NCBI RefSeq assembly: GCF_016403105.1
Contig: NZ_CP046155.1
Location: forward strand, 4,245,235-4,309,234
Length of the DNA: 64,000 nucleotides
Direction of reading: 5' to 3'
Source: Leptolyngbya sp. BL0902
GTDB taxonomy: Bacteria > Cyanobacteriota > Cyanobacteriia > Phormidesmidales > Phormidesmidaceae
Made by a program: the position numbers and the translations under genes. The notes beneath the pieces are model-generated. The model was given only the letters and a program-made list of their open reading frames with translations, searched no databases and was not told where the DNA came from. This document shows, one piece after another, positions 53,801 through 61,093 of the stretch (positions are counted from its first letter, which is position 1; each line of letters opens with the position of its first letter).

Positions 53801-55078
53801 GCCAGCAACACCCTGGCGGATATCGACGGCCTCGGCCCCATCACCTACCAATGGCGGGCCAACGGCACCAACATCGCCGGAGCCACAGCCAGCACCTTGC
53901 GCCTCACCCAGGCCCAAGTGGGCAAAGCCATCACCGTCGCCGCCCGCTACACCGACCGTCTGGGCACAGCGGAAGCCGTAGTCAGCACCGCCACCCGCAA
54001 CGTCGTGAACGTGAATGACCTCCCCACAGGCACCGTCACCATCACAGGCACCGCCACCCAAGGCCAAACCCTCACCGCCAGCAACACCCTGGCAGATATC
54101 GACGGCCTTGGCCCCATCACCTACCAATGGCGGGCCAACGGCACGAACATCGCCGGAGCCACTAGCGGCACCTTCCGGCTGACCCAGGCCCAGGTCGGCA
54201 AAGCCATCACCGTCGCCGCCCGCTACACCGACCGTCTGGGCACCGCCGAAACCGTAGTCAGCGCCGCTACCCGCAACGTCGTCAACGTGAATGACGCCCC
54301 CACGGGCACCGTCATCATCAGCGGCACCGCCACCCAGGGCCAAACCCTCACCGCCAGCAACACCCTGGCCGATGTGGACGGCCTCGGCCCCATCACCTAC
54401 CAATGGCGGGCCGATGGCACCAATATCACCGGAGCCACGGGGAACACCCTAGCCTTGACCCAGGCCCAAGTGGGCAAGGCCATCAGCGTTGTGGCCCGCT
54501 ATACCGATGGCTTTGGAACCCCCGAAGCCGTCGCCAGCGCCCCCACTGCCCCCGTCAACCGTCCGCTGCCCACCGCCCAGGTCACAACCTTGCCCAACCG
54601 GGTGCTCTCGGTGACGGGCAACACCCCCACCCTCACCCTGGCCTTTGATGTGTCGCGAGAAGCCCGCCTTACCAGCACCGTGGGTTTCTACACCGTGCTA
54701 GACACCCAGGGTCGGGTGCGCGATCCCCTCACCGGAAACGCCCTCCTTCCCGGCGCAGCGGGCTATCAACGGGCTGCGCTGGCCAACCGAGTGGTGAGCA
54801 ACTTGGCCAGCCAAAACGGCCAGACCTCCTCCTACACCGCCACCGTGGCCTCCAACCAACTGCTGAGCAGTTTCTTGGTGGTCGGGGGCTCGGTAGCGGC
54901 CCTGCTGGACAGCAACCCCAACAACGACCCTAGGATGTTCTTCAACTACAGAGCTGCCAACGGCGACCGCCAAGACCATGTGCGTTTGCTGGGGCCAAAT
55001 ACCCTTGGCTTTGAAGACACCTTCGGCGGCGGCGACCGCGACTTCAATGACGTAATTGTGAGGACAACGCTGGCCTAG
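47849..55078 (+). CDS. Giant DUF4347 / FG-GAP / Calx-beta / Ig-like repeat surface protein, 2409 aa
   Basis: Domain order: DUF4347 at 1-180 (His in LVGHGGPG, H79; Cys in VIYGCRVAAG, C122); two Calx-beta-like domains (about 190-430); seven or so 49-residue FG-GAP/VCBS-type repeats (VALGDLNGDGILDMAVAN..., 428-760); a Calx-beta-like domain (770-873); seven exactly 111-residue repeats (874-1650, ITQSGGSTTLTEGGATDTYT...); a cadherin-like segment (about 1650-1770); about five 92-residue Ig-like repeats (1772-2238); and the DUF4114-like end (GFEDTFGGGDRDFNDVIV). The DxDGxxD and DNDT motifs are Ca2+-binding. No Sec signal. ATG 47849 is used; the frame is open 16 codons earlier. It is likely a type-I-secreted adhesin or S-layer-type protein; paralogue of the 44928 gene. 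Confidence 0.88.
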   Translation: MTVTFTGSHPQSFDALAAGNPRERGVVFIDAQVSDAQRLVDGLLPGLAVQRLDADRDGVAQITEYLQRHPAQAVHLVGHGGPGMLRLGKALLNVSTLATYAPALRSWFGGLPGAPKLVIYGCRVAAGEAGTAFLAQIHALTGATVVASPQVVGNGHWPLRTYYPVAAHPGAALAFDAHTQATYPATLAITVSLIVSLSTGTEADTTVVTITATTGGIAVSGDQTVALNVSGAGLTPDDYILSNGGIITIPDGQNNGSITLTVANDALVEGTEIAFLSLSNPSAGLTLSGNTWRLNLIDDDTLAVTVAAGTNPTEGGTPGTFTLTLERPAPVGGLTVNYRLGGTATAADYTLAPGTNITALTGTTFTIAEGETTATVLVNASADASVDPNETVRLSLLAGAGYTLGGYDATNPLTAAAPVAVQDSPRSVALGDLNGDGILDMAVANFFSNTVSIRLGDGQGGFGGTTNVAVGTQPQSVALGDFNQDGNLDMAVANRGANTVSILLGNGQGGFSAATNVAVGTSPQSVVVGDFDNDGDLDLAIANNGSANVSILLGNGGGTFGPATNVAVGTLPFSMALGDFNNDGNADLVTTNAGSGDVSILLGNGNGTFSPTTPISGLPSLRAVAVGDLNNDGKADLAVRFGINVGFYLGNGLGGFSLSPEDRVLIGNTVLSMVIGDFNGDGNADIAGANLEGNTVVSYLGNGLGYFTDRTEIAVGSQPFSLAAGDLNGDGTLDFVTANNSLGGPGTASVLLNTLPSAGLTITDVPSVNLSVSATAGTEAGTTVITVTATASAAVVGDQTVSLGVSGTGITAGDYTLSNGVITLANGATTGSVTFTVVDDDLAEGTEIATLTISNPSAGIVLGTTTSRTITLTDNDTAGVIITQSGGSTTLTEGGATDSYTVVLNSQPTANVTITIGNDGQTSTVPTSLTFTATNWNLAQTVTVTAVNDLVAEGNHTGTITHTATSTDTFYNGLTIANVTAAITDNDTAGVIITQSGGSTALTEGGATDTYTVVLNSQPTANVTITIGNDGQSSTVPTSLTFTAANWNVAQTVTVTAVDDAVAEGNHTGTLTHTATSTDAFYNGLTIGSVTASITDNDTAGVIITQSGGSTTLTEGGATDTYTVVLNSQPTANVTIAIGNDGQSSTVPTSLTFTAANWNVAQTVTVTAVDDAVAEGNHSSTLTHTATSTDTFYNGIAIANVTAAITDNDTAGVTITPTDGSTVISEGGATDTYTVVLNSQPTADVTITLGNDGQASTDVASLTFTAANWNVAQTVTVSAVDDAVAEGNHSSTLTHTATSTDAFYNGLTVASLTAIITDNDTPGVIITQSGGTTTLTEGGATDTYTVVLNSQPTANVTIAIGNDGQSSTDATSLTFTAANWNVAQTVTVSAVDDAVAEGNHSSTLTHTATSADAFYNGIAIGSVTAAITDNDTAGVIITQSGGSTTLTEGSATDTYTVVLNSQPTANVTIAIGNDGQSSTAPASLTFTAANWNVAQTVTVTAVDDAVAEGNHSSTLTHTATSADTFYNGIAIDAVTAAITDNDAAGVSVVQSGGSTVISEGGATDTYTVVLTSQPTSDVLILIGNDGQASTDATSLNFTTANWNVAQTVTVSAVDDATTEGNHTGLLTHIAKSADGFYNGLAINTVTAFITDNDTPPTTGNASVTLNEDAVFVFNSGLFPFADADAGDTLQSLRITQRPALGQLFLDANRNGVQNLGEAITANQTIALADLSRLTFKPAANANGRAYASFQFQVSDGSLFSTAPGTMTLNVTPVNDAPTGTVTLSGTATQGQTLTAATPTLADADGLGRLSYQWEQSRDGTTWSPLTGATASTLRLTQAQVGQRLRAKVSYTDGGNTRETVTSAATRNVVNVNDAPTGRVTITGTATQGQTLTASNTLADVDGLGPITYQWRANGTNITGATGSTLRLTQAQVGKAITVAARYTDRLGTAETVVSTATRNVVNVNDAPTGRVTISGTATQGQTLTASNTLADIDGLGPITYQWRANGTNIAGATASTLRLTQAQVGKAITVAARYTDRLGTAEAVVSTATRNVVNVNDLPTGTVTITGTATQGQTLTASNTLADIDGLGPITYQWRANGTNIAGATSGTFRLTQAQVGKAITVAARYTDRLGTAETVVSAATRNVVNVNDAPTGTVIISGTATQGQTLTASNTLADVDGLGPITYQWRADGTNITGATGNTLALTQAQVGKAISVVARYTDGFGTPEAVASAPTAPVNRPLPTAQVTTLPNRVLSVTGNTPTLTLAFDVSREARLTSTVGFYTVLDTQGRVRDPLTGNALLPGAAGYQRAALANRVVSNLASQNGQTSSYTATVASNQLLSSFLVVGGSVAALLDSNPNNDPRMFFNYRAANGDRQDHVRLLGPNTLGFEDTFGGGDRDFNDVIVRTTLA
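49130..50100 (+). repeat. 147-bp FG-GAP/VCBS repeats in the giant gene
   Basis: Copies start at 49130, 49277 and 49424 (spacing exactly 147 bp) and continue, more diverged, to about 50100. Each unit encodes a GDLNGDGILDMAVAN-type propeller blade. Confidence 0.85.
50468..52798 (+). repeat. Seven tandem 333-bp repeats in the giant gene
   Basis: Units begin at 50468, 50801, 51134, 51467, 51800, 52133 and 52466, each exactly 333 bp (111 aa), highly similar in DNA. Each encodes a DNDTAGVIITQSGGST... module. Because the length is identical, the array can change copy number in frame. Confidence 0.92.
53170..54560 (+). repeat. 276-bp Ig-like repeats in the giant gene
   Basis: NVVNVNDAPTG boundaries lie at 53447, 53723, 53999 and 54275, exactly 276 bp (92 aa) apart, with a slightly longer first unit. 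The same unit occurs in the 852-aa paralogue at 46681. Confidence 0.88.
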
Positions 55079-55090
55079 GGCACCGCCCAT

Positions 55091-55123
55091 CAACGGCATT
55101 CTCCCAGGGGGATCAGGCCGTTG
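55091..55123 (+). terminator. Hairpin after the giant gene
   Basis: CAACGGC (55091-55097) pairs perfectly with GCCGTTG (55117-55123). Paralogous with 47498-47531. Confidence 0.5.
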
Positions 55124-55182
55124 AGCCTTCCTAGCGCTTCTCTCCTTGGGGAAGCGGGGCTGGGGGTGAGGGCGACTCCGCC

Positions 55183-56736
55183 TTAGCTCTCGTAGATGGG
55201 CAAACGGACTCGGAAGGTGGTGCCTCGGTCGGGCTGGCTGCTGACAACGATGGTACCCCCACACAGCATGAGCAACTGCTGAACGATGGACAGCCCCAGT
55301 CCGGCTCCTTCGGTGGCATCGTTGGGCAGGTTGCGCCCTCGGTAGAAGTAGTCAAACACGCGGGGTAGGTCATTGGCGGCGATGCCAATCCCGGTATCCC
55401 GAATTTCCAGCTCCACGGTTTCCTCGGCAAGGCGGGCCGTCACCCAGACTGCGCTGCCGCTGGGGGTGTATTTGATGCTGTTGCTCAGCAGATGGATGAC
55501 AATTTGCCGCAGCCACACCTCTGGGCAGGCCACCTTGGGCAGGCTATTGGGGATGGTGTAGGCCAGCATCACGCCCTTTTCCTCGGCGAGGGGTTGGTAG
55601 GTGCTGACGACGGGGGGAACGGTTTCGTCTAGGCGAACGGGGACGAGCTGGATTTGGCTGGCGCTAGTTTCAATTTGCAGCAGGTTTAGAACGCCGCTAA
55701 TTAGCGCACTCTGGCGGTCACATTCATGGCTGATCATCTCCATGTAGCGCTGCCGCTGGGGGGGCTTCAACTGAGACGAATCGAGCAGGGTAAGGGCCGT
55801 TTTGATGGTGGTTAGCGGGGTACGCAATTCTTGCCCCACGGTGTTGAGGAATTCGTCTTTCAAACGCAGGGTGTTAATCAGTACCTCGTTTTGAGAGGAC
55901 AGAGAGGACATATCCAACGCCTGCTGACGATAGACCACCATGGCCTGTCGCAGGTGCTCTTGCAGCCGCAGTTGCCACAGCAGCCACCGATCTACCAAGG
56001 TCAAAAAATCGGGGCTGGCAGGATCGACGGGCGGGCAATACTGATCCCAGTGCCACACCAAATCCGTCAGGGTGGGATGGGTGGAGGCGCTAGCTTCTAC
56101 CACGGGCTGGATCAGCGCTTGTAGCTCCTGAATTAACACCGGGTGGACGGAGGCACAGACCGAGAGGTAGATAGACCGCTGGGCGGTGCCTGGATCGTGG
56201 AGCAACACCTGGGGGTGCCGCTCTACCGGGCCTAGGCCATCTTCCTCGCCATGGGCTTCTAGATCGTGATCTTCACCGAGGGCCGAGGGAGCCAACCGCT
56301 GGAGGCGATGGGCCACCACCAGCGCCGCAAAGGTTGGGGCCTGCACTAAGACAAAGTAATCCCCTCGCCAGCACTGATCGTCGGGTAGGGCAATGGGGAT
56401 TTCGGTGGCCTGGGGCGTTTTGGCGTCTGGACGTGGCCCTGGGGGTTCCGGCAAATCTGCGGCGATGGCGTCGATCTCCGTTGCGCGCACAAACTGAAAA
56501 AGATGGTGGTGGCTATCCAGGGTTTGGCTATAGCGCCGTAAATCCTCCTGCCACACCGCCCCCCGAGGCAGCTTCACGAACAGGTTGGCCTGTACCTGGT
56601 AGGTTTCCAAAAACTCCGCCATGGAGCGCAGGATCGTTTTCAAACCCTTGGCTTTAATTTGAATACAATCCGGCTGGGCGGCACTGGCTTGCAACCACTG
56701 TTGCAGGGAAGCCGGGGAGGGGGAGGGCAACGGCAT
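55183..56736 (-). CDS. DICT-domain histidine-kinase-like protein with Gln in place of the H-box His
   Basis: A 517-residue sensor-kinase-like protein. The N-terminus (about 20-150: FVKLPRGAVWQEDLRRYSQTLDSHHHLFQFV) resembles the DICT domain of cyanobacterial signalling proteins. The middle is helical. The DHp region is DEFLNTVGQELRTPLTTIK, where the usual SHELRTP His is Gln (Q302, codon CAA), so normal autophosphorylation is not possible. The ATPase domain is complete: HLLSNSIKYTPSG (N box), DTGIGI (G1), FDYFYRG (F box), GAGLGLSIVQQL (G2). No membrane helix is visible. It may be a pseudokinase that scaffolds or binds ATP, or it may use another residue. No response regulator is adjacent. murE lies upstream on the same strand. 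Confidence 0.85.
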   Translation of the reverse strand: MPLPSPSPASLQQWLQASAAQPDCIQIKAKGLKTILRSMAEFLETYQVQANLFVKLPRGAVWQEDLRRYSQTLDSHHHLFQFVRATEIDAIAADLPEPPGPRPDAKTPQATEIPIALPDDQCWRGDYFVLVQAPTFAALVVAHRLQRLAPSALGEDHDLEAHGEEDGLGPVERHPQVLLHDPGTAQRSIYLSVCASVHPVLIQELQALIQPVVEASASTHPTLTDLVWHWDQYCPPVDPASPDFLTLVDRWLLWQLRLQEHLRQAMVVYRQQALDMSSLSSQNEVLINTLRLKDEFLNTVGQELRTPLTTIKTALTLLDSSQLKPPQRQRYMEMISHECDRQSALISGVLNLLQIETSASQIQLVPVRLDETVPPVVSTYQPLAEEKGVMLAYTIPNSLPKVACPEVWLRQIVIHLLSNSIKYTPSGSAVWVTARLAEETVELEIRDTGIGIAANDLPRVFDYFYRGRNLPNDATEGAGLGLSIVQQLLMLCGGTIVVSSQPDRGTTFRVRLPIYES

Positions 56737-56888
56737 AGGAATCTAACAATCGGAGGGACAGCGACTACGCTGGTCAACGCCGACCAAGGATGAATTACCT
56801 ATCAGGGTAGGCTAATCCGCCCCGATAGGGCCGCAGAACCAGGATTGTATTCACAATTAGTCACTGACAGAGTAGTCACTGACAGGGA

Positions 56889-58394
56889 TTACTGATACTT
56901 CTCGGCCAAGAACCTGCGGGCCTGTTCGCGGTCGTCGAAGTGGATCTTTTCGGTGCCGAGGATTTGGTAGTCTTCGTGGCCTTTTCCGGCAATCAGAATG
57001 CCGTCCCCTGGTTGGGCCATCTGAATGGCTACCTGAATCGCGGATGCCCGGTCACAAATGACCGACTCTGACCCCAGTTCCGCCGGAATGCCCGCCACCA
57101 CGTCCCGCAGAATCTGCTCTGGGTCTTCGGTGCGGGGGTTGTCGGAGGTCACGACCACCACATCGGCCAAATCGTAGGCGATGCGGCCCATCTGGGGGCG
57201 TTTGGTGCGATCTCGGTCGCCACCGCAGCCAAAGACGCAGATCAACCGACCGGGCACAAAGGGCCGCGCCGCCTGGAGGGAATTTTTCAGGCTGTCTGGC
57301 GTGTGGGCATAGTCTACAATCACGCTGACGGGTTGATCGGGGGCGATCTTTACCTGCTCCATGCGCCCCGGCACGCCGCCAAAACTGGGCAGCACCGCCG
57401 CAATGGTTTCTAAAGGAACCCCCAGGTGCAGTGCGGCACCGACGGAAGCCAGCAGGTTTTCGAGATTAAACTGCCCCACCAAGGGCGAACTAAAGGGCAC
57501 CGTTCCCGCCGGGGTTTTTAGCGTTCCCGTCACCCCATTGGCCTGGTAGGTGAGGTCGCCCGTGTACAGGTCAGCGGCGGGATTTTGGGTGCTGTACGTC
57601 CACACCCGGTCGGCGGAAAGCTGCGCGACTAGGCGTTCTCCGTAGGGGGTATCGGCGTTCACAATCGCCCGTCCGGTGAGGTAATTCTCGCCAAACAGCA
57701 GCGCCTTGGCGTTGAAATAGTCCTCCATATCCCGGTGGTAGTCCAGGTGGTCTTGGGTGAGGTTGGTGAACACCGCCACCTCGAAGGGACAGCCCCACAC
57801 CCGCTGCTGGGCCAGGGCATGGGAACTGACTTCCAGCACCGCATAGCGACAGCCCGCATCCCGCGCCGCCGCCAAGTCCGCCTGAAGCTCCACCGCAAAG
57901 GGGGTGGTATACAGGGCCGTTTGCTGATGACCGGGCCAACGGCTATAGAGGGTGCCCAGCAGCGCCGTGGGCTGTTCCGCCGCCTTCAGCAAATGCTCGA
58001 TTAAGTGGGTTGTCGTCGTTTTGCCATTGGTGCCCGTCACCCCCACCAGGCCCATTTGCCGAGCGGGCTGGCCATAGAACGCCGCCGCCACCGCCGCACA
58101 GGCCAGGGCCATATCCGTCATCGGCACCACGCAGACGTTCCCCTCAGCGGGCCGATTCTGCAAGGCGGATTCTGAAACCAACGCCGCCACCGCCCCAGCA
58201 TCCAACGCACTGGGCCAAAATTCGCCGCCATCCACCCGCGTTCCGGGCATCCCGATAAAGACATCCCCCGGCTGGCAGGCGTGGGAATTGGTGGATAGCC
58301 CCTTCACCTCGCTATCTCCCCAGTCGGCAGATAGCTCAAACCCCGGTGCGATCAAGCCTGCGGGCAAGGTTTCTAGCAGTTGGCGCAGCTTCAT
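56889..58394 (-). CDS. murE: UDP-MurNAc-L-Ala-D-Glu:meso-DAP ligase MurE
   Basis: Cytoplasmic peptidoglycan enzyme adding meso-diaminopimelate to UDP-MurNAc-dipeptide. The N-domain motif (STNSHACQPGDVFIGMPG), Mur P-loop VTGTNGKTTTTHL, HALAQQRV region, TNLTQDHLDYH, and the C-terminal DNPRTEDP motif, which specifies meso-DAP over Lys, are all present; the KGHEDYQ lysine region is intact. The length of 501 is normal. The ATG at 58394 follows the glutaredoxin-like stop by 31 bp, so the two are probably one operon. Confidence 0.97.
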   Translation of the reverse strand: MKLRQLLETLPAGLIAPGFELSADWGDSEVKGLSTNSHACQPGDVFIGMPGTRVDGGEFWPSALDAGAVAALVSESALQNRPAEGNVCVVPMTDMALACAAVAAAFYGQPARQMGLVGVTGTNGKTTTTHLIEHLLKAAEQPTALLGTLYSRWPGHQQTALYTTPFAVELQADLAAARDAGCRYAVLEVSSHALAQQRVWGCPFEVAVFTNLTQDHLDYHRDMEDYFNAKALLFGENYLTGRAIVNADTPYGERLVAQLSADRVWTYSTQNPAADLYTGDLTYQANGVTGTLKTPAGTVPFSSPLVGQFNLENLLASVGAALHLGVPLETIAAVLPSFGGVPGRMEQVKIAPDQPVSVIVDYAHTPDSLKNSLQAARPFVPGRLICVFGCGGDRDRTKRPQMGRIAYDLADVVVVTSDNPRTEDPEQILRDVVAGIPAELGSESVICDRASAIQVAIQMAQPGDGILIAGKGHEDYQILGTEKIHFDDREQARRFLAEKYQ

Positions 58395-58425
58395 GTCAGC
58401 AAGTCCTCACATCACGGAAGATGAC

Positions 58426-58710
58426 CTATTCTGCCTTACCCTGGCCCAAATAAGTCTGTATCCATTGTTCCACCCTGGCCTGGGGGGCACGGGGCGACAG
58501 GCGCGGCAGGGGAAGTTCTGTGGTGCCGGATTCTCCCTCCTGCACCTGGCACAGCACCGGAATTTCGTACTGATAGCGCTGAAACCAGTCTTCGCGCTGG
58601 GTAATATCCCTCACCTCCAATTCAAAATTGAGGTGACTAGCCGCAACAAGTTTTTCCTCTAGCCCTTCACACAAATGACAACCGGGCTTGCTGTACAGCA
58701 CAAATTTCAT
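58426..58710 (-). CDS. Glutaredoxin-like (DUF836) thiol protein
   Basis: A 94-residue thioredoxin-fold protein: MKFVLYSKPGCHLCEGLEEKL with a CHLC redox motif, then EVRDITQREDWFQRYQYEIPVLC, with cis-Pro in IPVL. The CxxC is kept. It is like the DUF836 glutaredoxin-like group, likely cytoplasmic; the substrate is unknown. ATG 58710 is preferred; an in-frame ATG at 58725 (MEELAM) is possible. It lies 31 bp upstream of murE. Confidence 0.88.
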   Translation of the reverse strand: MKFVLYSKPGCHLCEGLEEKLVAASHLNFELEVRDITQREDWFQRYQYEIPVLCQVQEGESGTTELPLPRLSPRAPQARVEQWIQTYLGQGKAE

Positions 58711-59170
58711 TGCTAGTTCTTCCACATCACGCCTGACAACGGTATCGTGCCATGCCCGCCCGGATCACATCTTGATCCGGATCTATAGCTGCGGATCAAT
58801 CACCTCAATGGGGAGGCATTTAATTTGTCCACGGTGATCCTCTATGATGGAAACGAGATGTAGCCTTGTGCCCTAAGCCAGGGGATTAACGCTCTTAAGC
58901 TTAGTTTTAGACGGTTCAAAACATTTTGTAATACCTTGTCGATCTATCCTAAGATTGACAAGGAATAAGTAAGGCTACCTAATCAAGGCGATTCCAGCTA
59001 AAGCTCCCCTGAGGTCGTTGACTCTGCCCTTTGGCTTAGTCTGCCCCCTCTCGGTTACATGCCCCACTGGCAGGAATGCGCCCAAGCACCTGAAACGATT
59101 GCCGAATCGGCGGGTTGCTCAATCGACTGGATCGATGGCCTAACGGCGAGAATACACTAGGAGGATTTTT
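58711..59170. other. Divergent region upstream of fbaA with palindromes
   Basis: About 460 bp. Contents: perfect inverted repeat TTGATCCG-12-CGGATCAA (58772-58799), stem CCTTGTCGATCT / AGATTGACAAGG (58934-58963) overlapping the promoter-like TTGACA (58955-58960), and the strong Shine-Dalgarno AGGAGG (59159-59164) of fbaA. No gene. Confidence 0.45.
58955..58983 (+). promoter_or_regulatory. Candidate promoter of fbaA
   Basis: Perfect -35 TTGACA (58955-58960), 17-bp spacer, weak -10 CCTAAT (58978-58983). It overlaps the right arm of the inverted repeat 58934-58963, so a regulator binding there would hide the -35. Confidence 0.4.
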
Positions 59171-60250
59171 ATGGCTCTTGTCTCACTGCGGCTACTGCTG
59201 GATCACGCTGCCGAAAATGGCTACGGGATTCCGGCGTACAACGTCAACAACCTGGAGCAAATTCTGGCCATCATGAAGGCCGCTGAAGAAACCGACAGCC
59301 CTGTGATTCTTCAGGCTTCTCGCGGTGCCCGCTCCTACGCTGGCGAAAACTTCCTGCGTCACCTGGTCATTGCTGCGGTAGAAACCTACCCCCACATCCC
59401 CGTGGTGATGCACCAAGACCACGGCAACTCCCCCGCCACCTGCTACTCTGCCCTGCGCAACGGCTTCACCAGCGTCATGATGGACGGCTCCCTCGAAGCC
59501 GACGCCAAGACCCCCGCCAGCTTCGAGTACAACGTCGCCGTCACCAGCGAAGTAGTGAAGGTGGCTCACTCCATCGGCTGTAGCGTGGAAGGTGAACTGG
59601 GTTGCCTCGGTTCTCTAGAAACCGGGCAAGGCGAAGCCGAAGACGGCCACGGTTTTGAGGGCACCCTCAGCAAAGACCAACTGCTGACCGACCCCGATGA
59701 AGCCGTGCAATTTGTGGAAGCCACCCAAGTGGATGCTCTGGCCGTGGCCATCGGCACCAGCCACGGGGCCTACAAGTTCACCCGCAAGCCCACTGGCGAA
59801 ATCCTGGCCATCAGCCGGATTGAAGAAATTCACCGCCGCCTGCCCAACACCCACCTGGTGATGCACGGCTCTTCCTCCGTGCCCCAAAAGTGGCTGGATA
59901 TGATCAACGAGTACGGTGGTCAAATTCCCGAAACCTACGGCGTGCCCCTGGAAGAAATCCAAAAAGGCATCAAGAGCGGTGTGCGTAAGGTGAACATCGA
60001 CACCGACAACCGTCTGGCCATCACCGCCGCTATCCGTGAAGCCGCCGCTAAGGATCCCTCCAACTTCGATCCTCGCCACTTCATGAAGCCCTCGATCAAG
60101 TACATGACCGAGGTGTGCGCCGAGCGTTACCAAGCCTTTGGCACCGCCGGAAACGCCAGCAAGATCAAGCAACAGCCCATCGAAGTCTACGCCATGAAGT
60201 ACGCGAAGGGCGAACTCGATGCCAAAACCGCTCAAACCGCTGCGGTCTAG
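59171..60250 (+). CDS. fbaA: Class II fructose-bisphosphate aldolase
   Basis: Zn2+-dependent aldolase of the Calvin cycle and glycolysis. The 359-residue protein has the zinc and catalytic motifs [11 protein letters not shown] (His ligand and Asp), [20 protein letters not shown] and [13 protein letters not shown], and [13 protein letters not shown]. The length matches the cyanobacterial Calvin-cycle class II enzyme. The ATG at 59171 has a strong Shine-Dalgarno (AGGAGG, 6-base gap). The gene is followed by a strong terminator (60365-60408), so it is monocistronic. Confidence 0.97.
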   Translation: MALVSLRLLLDHAAENGYGIPAYNVNNLEQILAIMKAAEETDSPVILQASRGARSYAGENFLRHLVIAAVETYPHIPVVMHQDHGNSPATCYSALRNGFTSVMMDGSLEADAKTPASFEYNVAVTSEVVKVAHSIGCSVEGELGCLGSLETGQGEAEDGHGFEGTLSKDQLLTDPDEAVQFVEATQVDALAVAIGTSHGAYKFTRKPTGEILAISRIEEIHRRLPNTHLVMHGSSSVPQKWLDMINEYGGQIPETYGVPLEEIQKGIKSGVRKVNIDTDNRLAITAAIREAAAKDPSNFDPRHFMKPSIKYMTEVCAERYQAFGTAGNASKIKQQPIEVYAMKYAKGELDAKTAQTAAV

Positions 60251-60364
60251 GTCAATCTACACGGTTGCCTAGGGAACGGGTCTGAAACTGGGGAAATTTT
60301 GCCTACTTTAGTCGGCGTTGTTTTCTCAGAACTCGGCCATCTCTAGAACACTTCAGGGAATCTA

Positions 60365-60408
60365 AACGTCGGGGAATGGTGATCATTCTCCGGCGTTTTT
60401 GTTTTCGC
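60365..60408 (+). terminator. Rho-independent terminator of fbaA
   Basis: A 14-bp stem (60365-60378 with 60384-60397, two G-U wobble pairs, 5-base loop) is followed by TTTTTGTTTT. It is the best terminator in the window. Confidence 0.88.
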
Positions 60409-60457
60409 TAGACTAGGGCCACACCGATCCACGCGTCCTTACCTCCCTGTAGCCACC

Positions 60458-61024
60458 ATGGTTGTCAATCCTCGACCCTGGACCACCCGCGATCTTGCCG
60501 CCATGCCCGATGACTGGGGCTGGACTCGCTATGAAATTATTGACGGAGAACTCTACGTGACCCGCGCCCCCCACATCCGCCACCAAGGTGTGGCGGGTAA
60601 AATTCAATTTGTGCTGGAAGCCTGGTCGCGACAAACCAAGCTGGGTTCCCCTTTCCAGGCTCCAGGGGTCATCTTCTCGCCCGTCGATGCCGTCATCCCC
60701 GATGTGGTGTGGATTAGCCACGCCCGCATGGCGCACGGCCTTGACGATGCAGGGCATCTCACGGTTGCGCCAGAACTGATGGTGGAGGTGCTCTCCCCTG
60801 GAGACAGCAACGAACAGCGGGACAAGGACATTAAACTGAACCTCTATTCCCGCTATGGGGTGCAGGAATACTGGATTGTGAACTGGCAACAGAAAACCGT
60901 GGCGGTGTATCGGCGGCAGTCGGCCCAACTCATCCTCGTGGGAACGCTGTTGGCGGGCGATGCCCTGACCTCGCCGCTGCTGCCGGGGTTCACCGCATCC
61001 CTATCCGAGATTTTCCAGGGATAG
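60458..61024 (+). CDS. Uma2 family (DUF820) nuclease-like protein, second copy
   Basis: A 188-residue Uma2 protein. Core: RYEIIDGELYVTRAPHIRHQ, the acidic strand AVIPDVVWI, MVEVLSPGDSNEQRDKDIKLNLYSRYGVQEYWIV with the Lys of PD-(D/E)xK. Divergent from the copy at 15604 (which has VMEYADSSWEKD), so they are not recent duplicates. It lies behind the fbaA terminator on the same strand, with no operon partner. Function is unknown beyond the nuclease fold. Confidence 0.88.
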   Translation: MVVNPRPWTTRDLAAMPDDWGWTRYEIIDGELYVTRAPHIRHQGVAGKIQFVLEAWSRQTKLGSPFQAPGVIFSPVDAVIPDVVWISHARMAHGLDDAGHLTVAPELMVEVLSPGDSNEQRDKDIKLNLYSRYGVQEYWIVNWQQKTVAVYRRQSAQLILVGTLLAGDALTSPLLPGFTASLSEIFQG

Positions 61025-61093
61025 CACCCTGGAGACCGTTCATGCTCAAGGGCGATCCTCGGCGTTCATCCCCGGTGCGAACCCTCAAGGTAG

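Noticed and set aside
53027..54403. 458-codon open frame on the minus strand
   Set aside because: It is a Gly/Ala/Val-rich shadow of the Ig-like repeat array of the giant gene.
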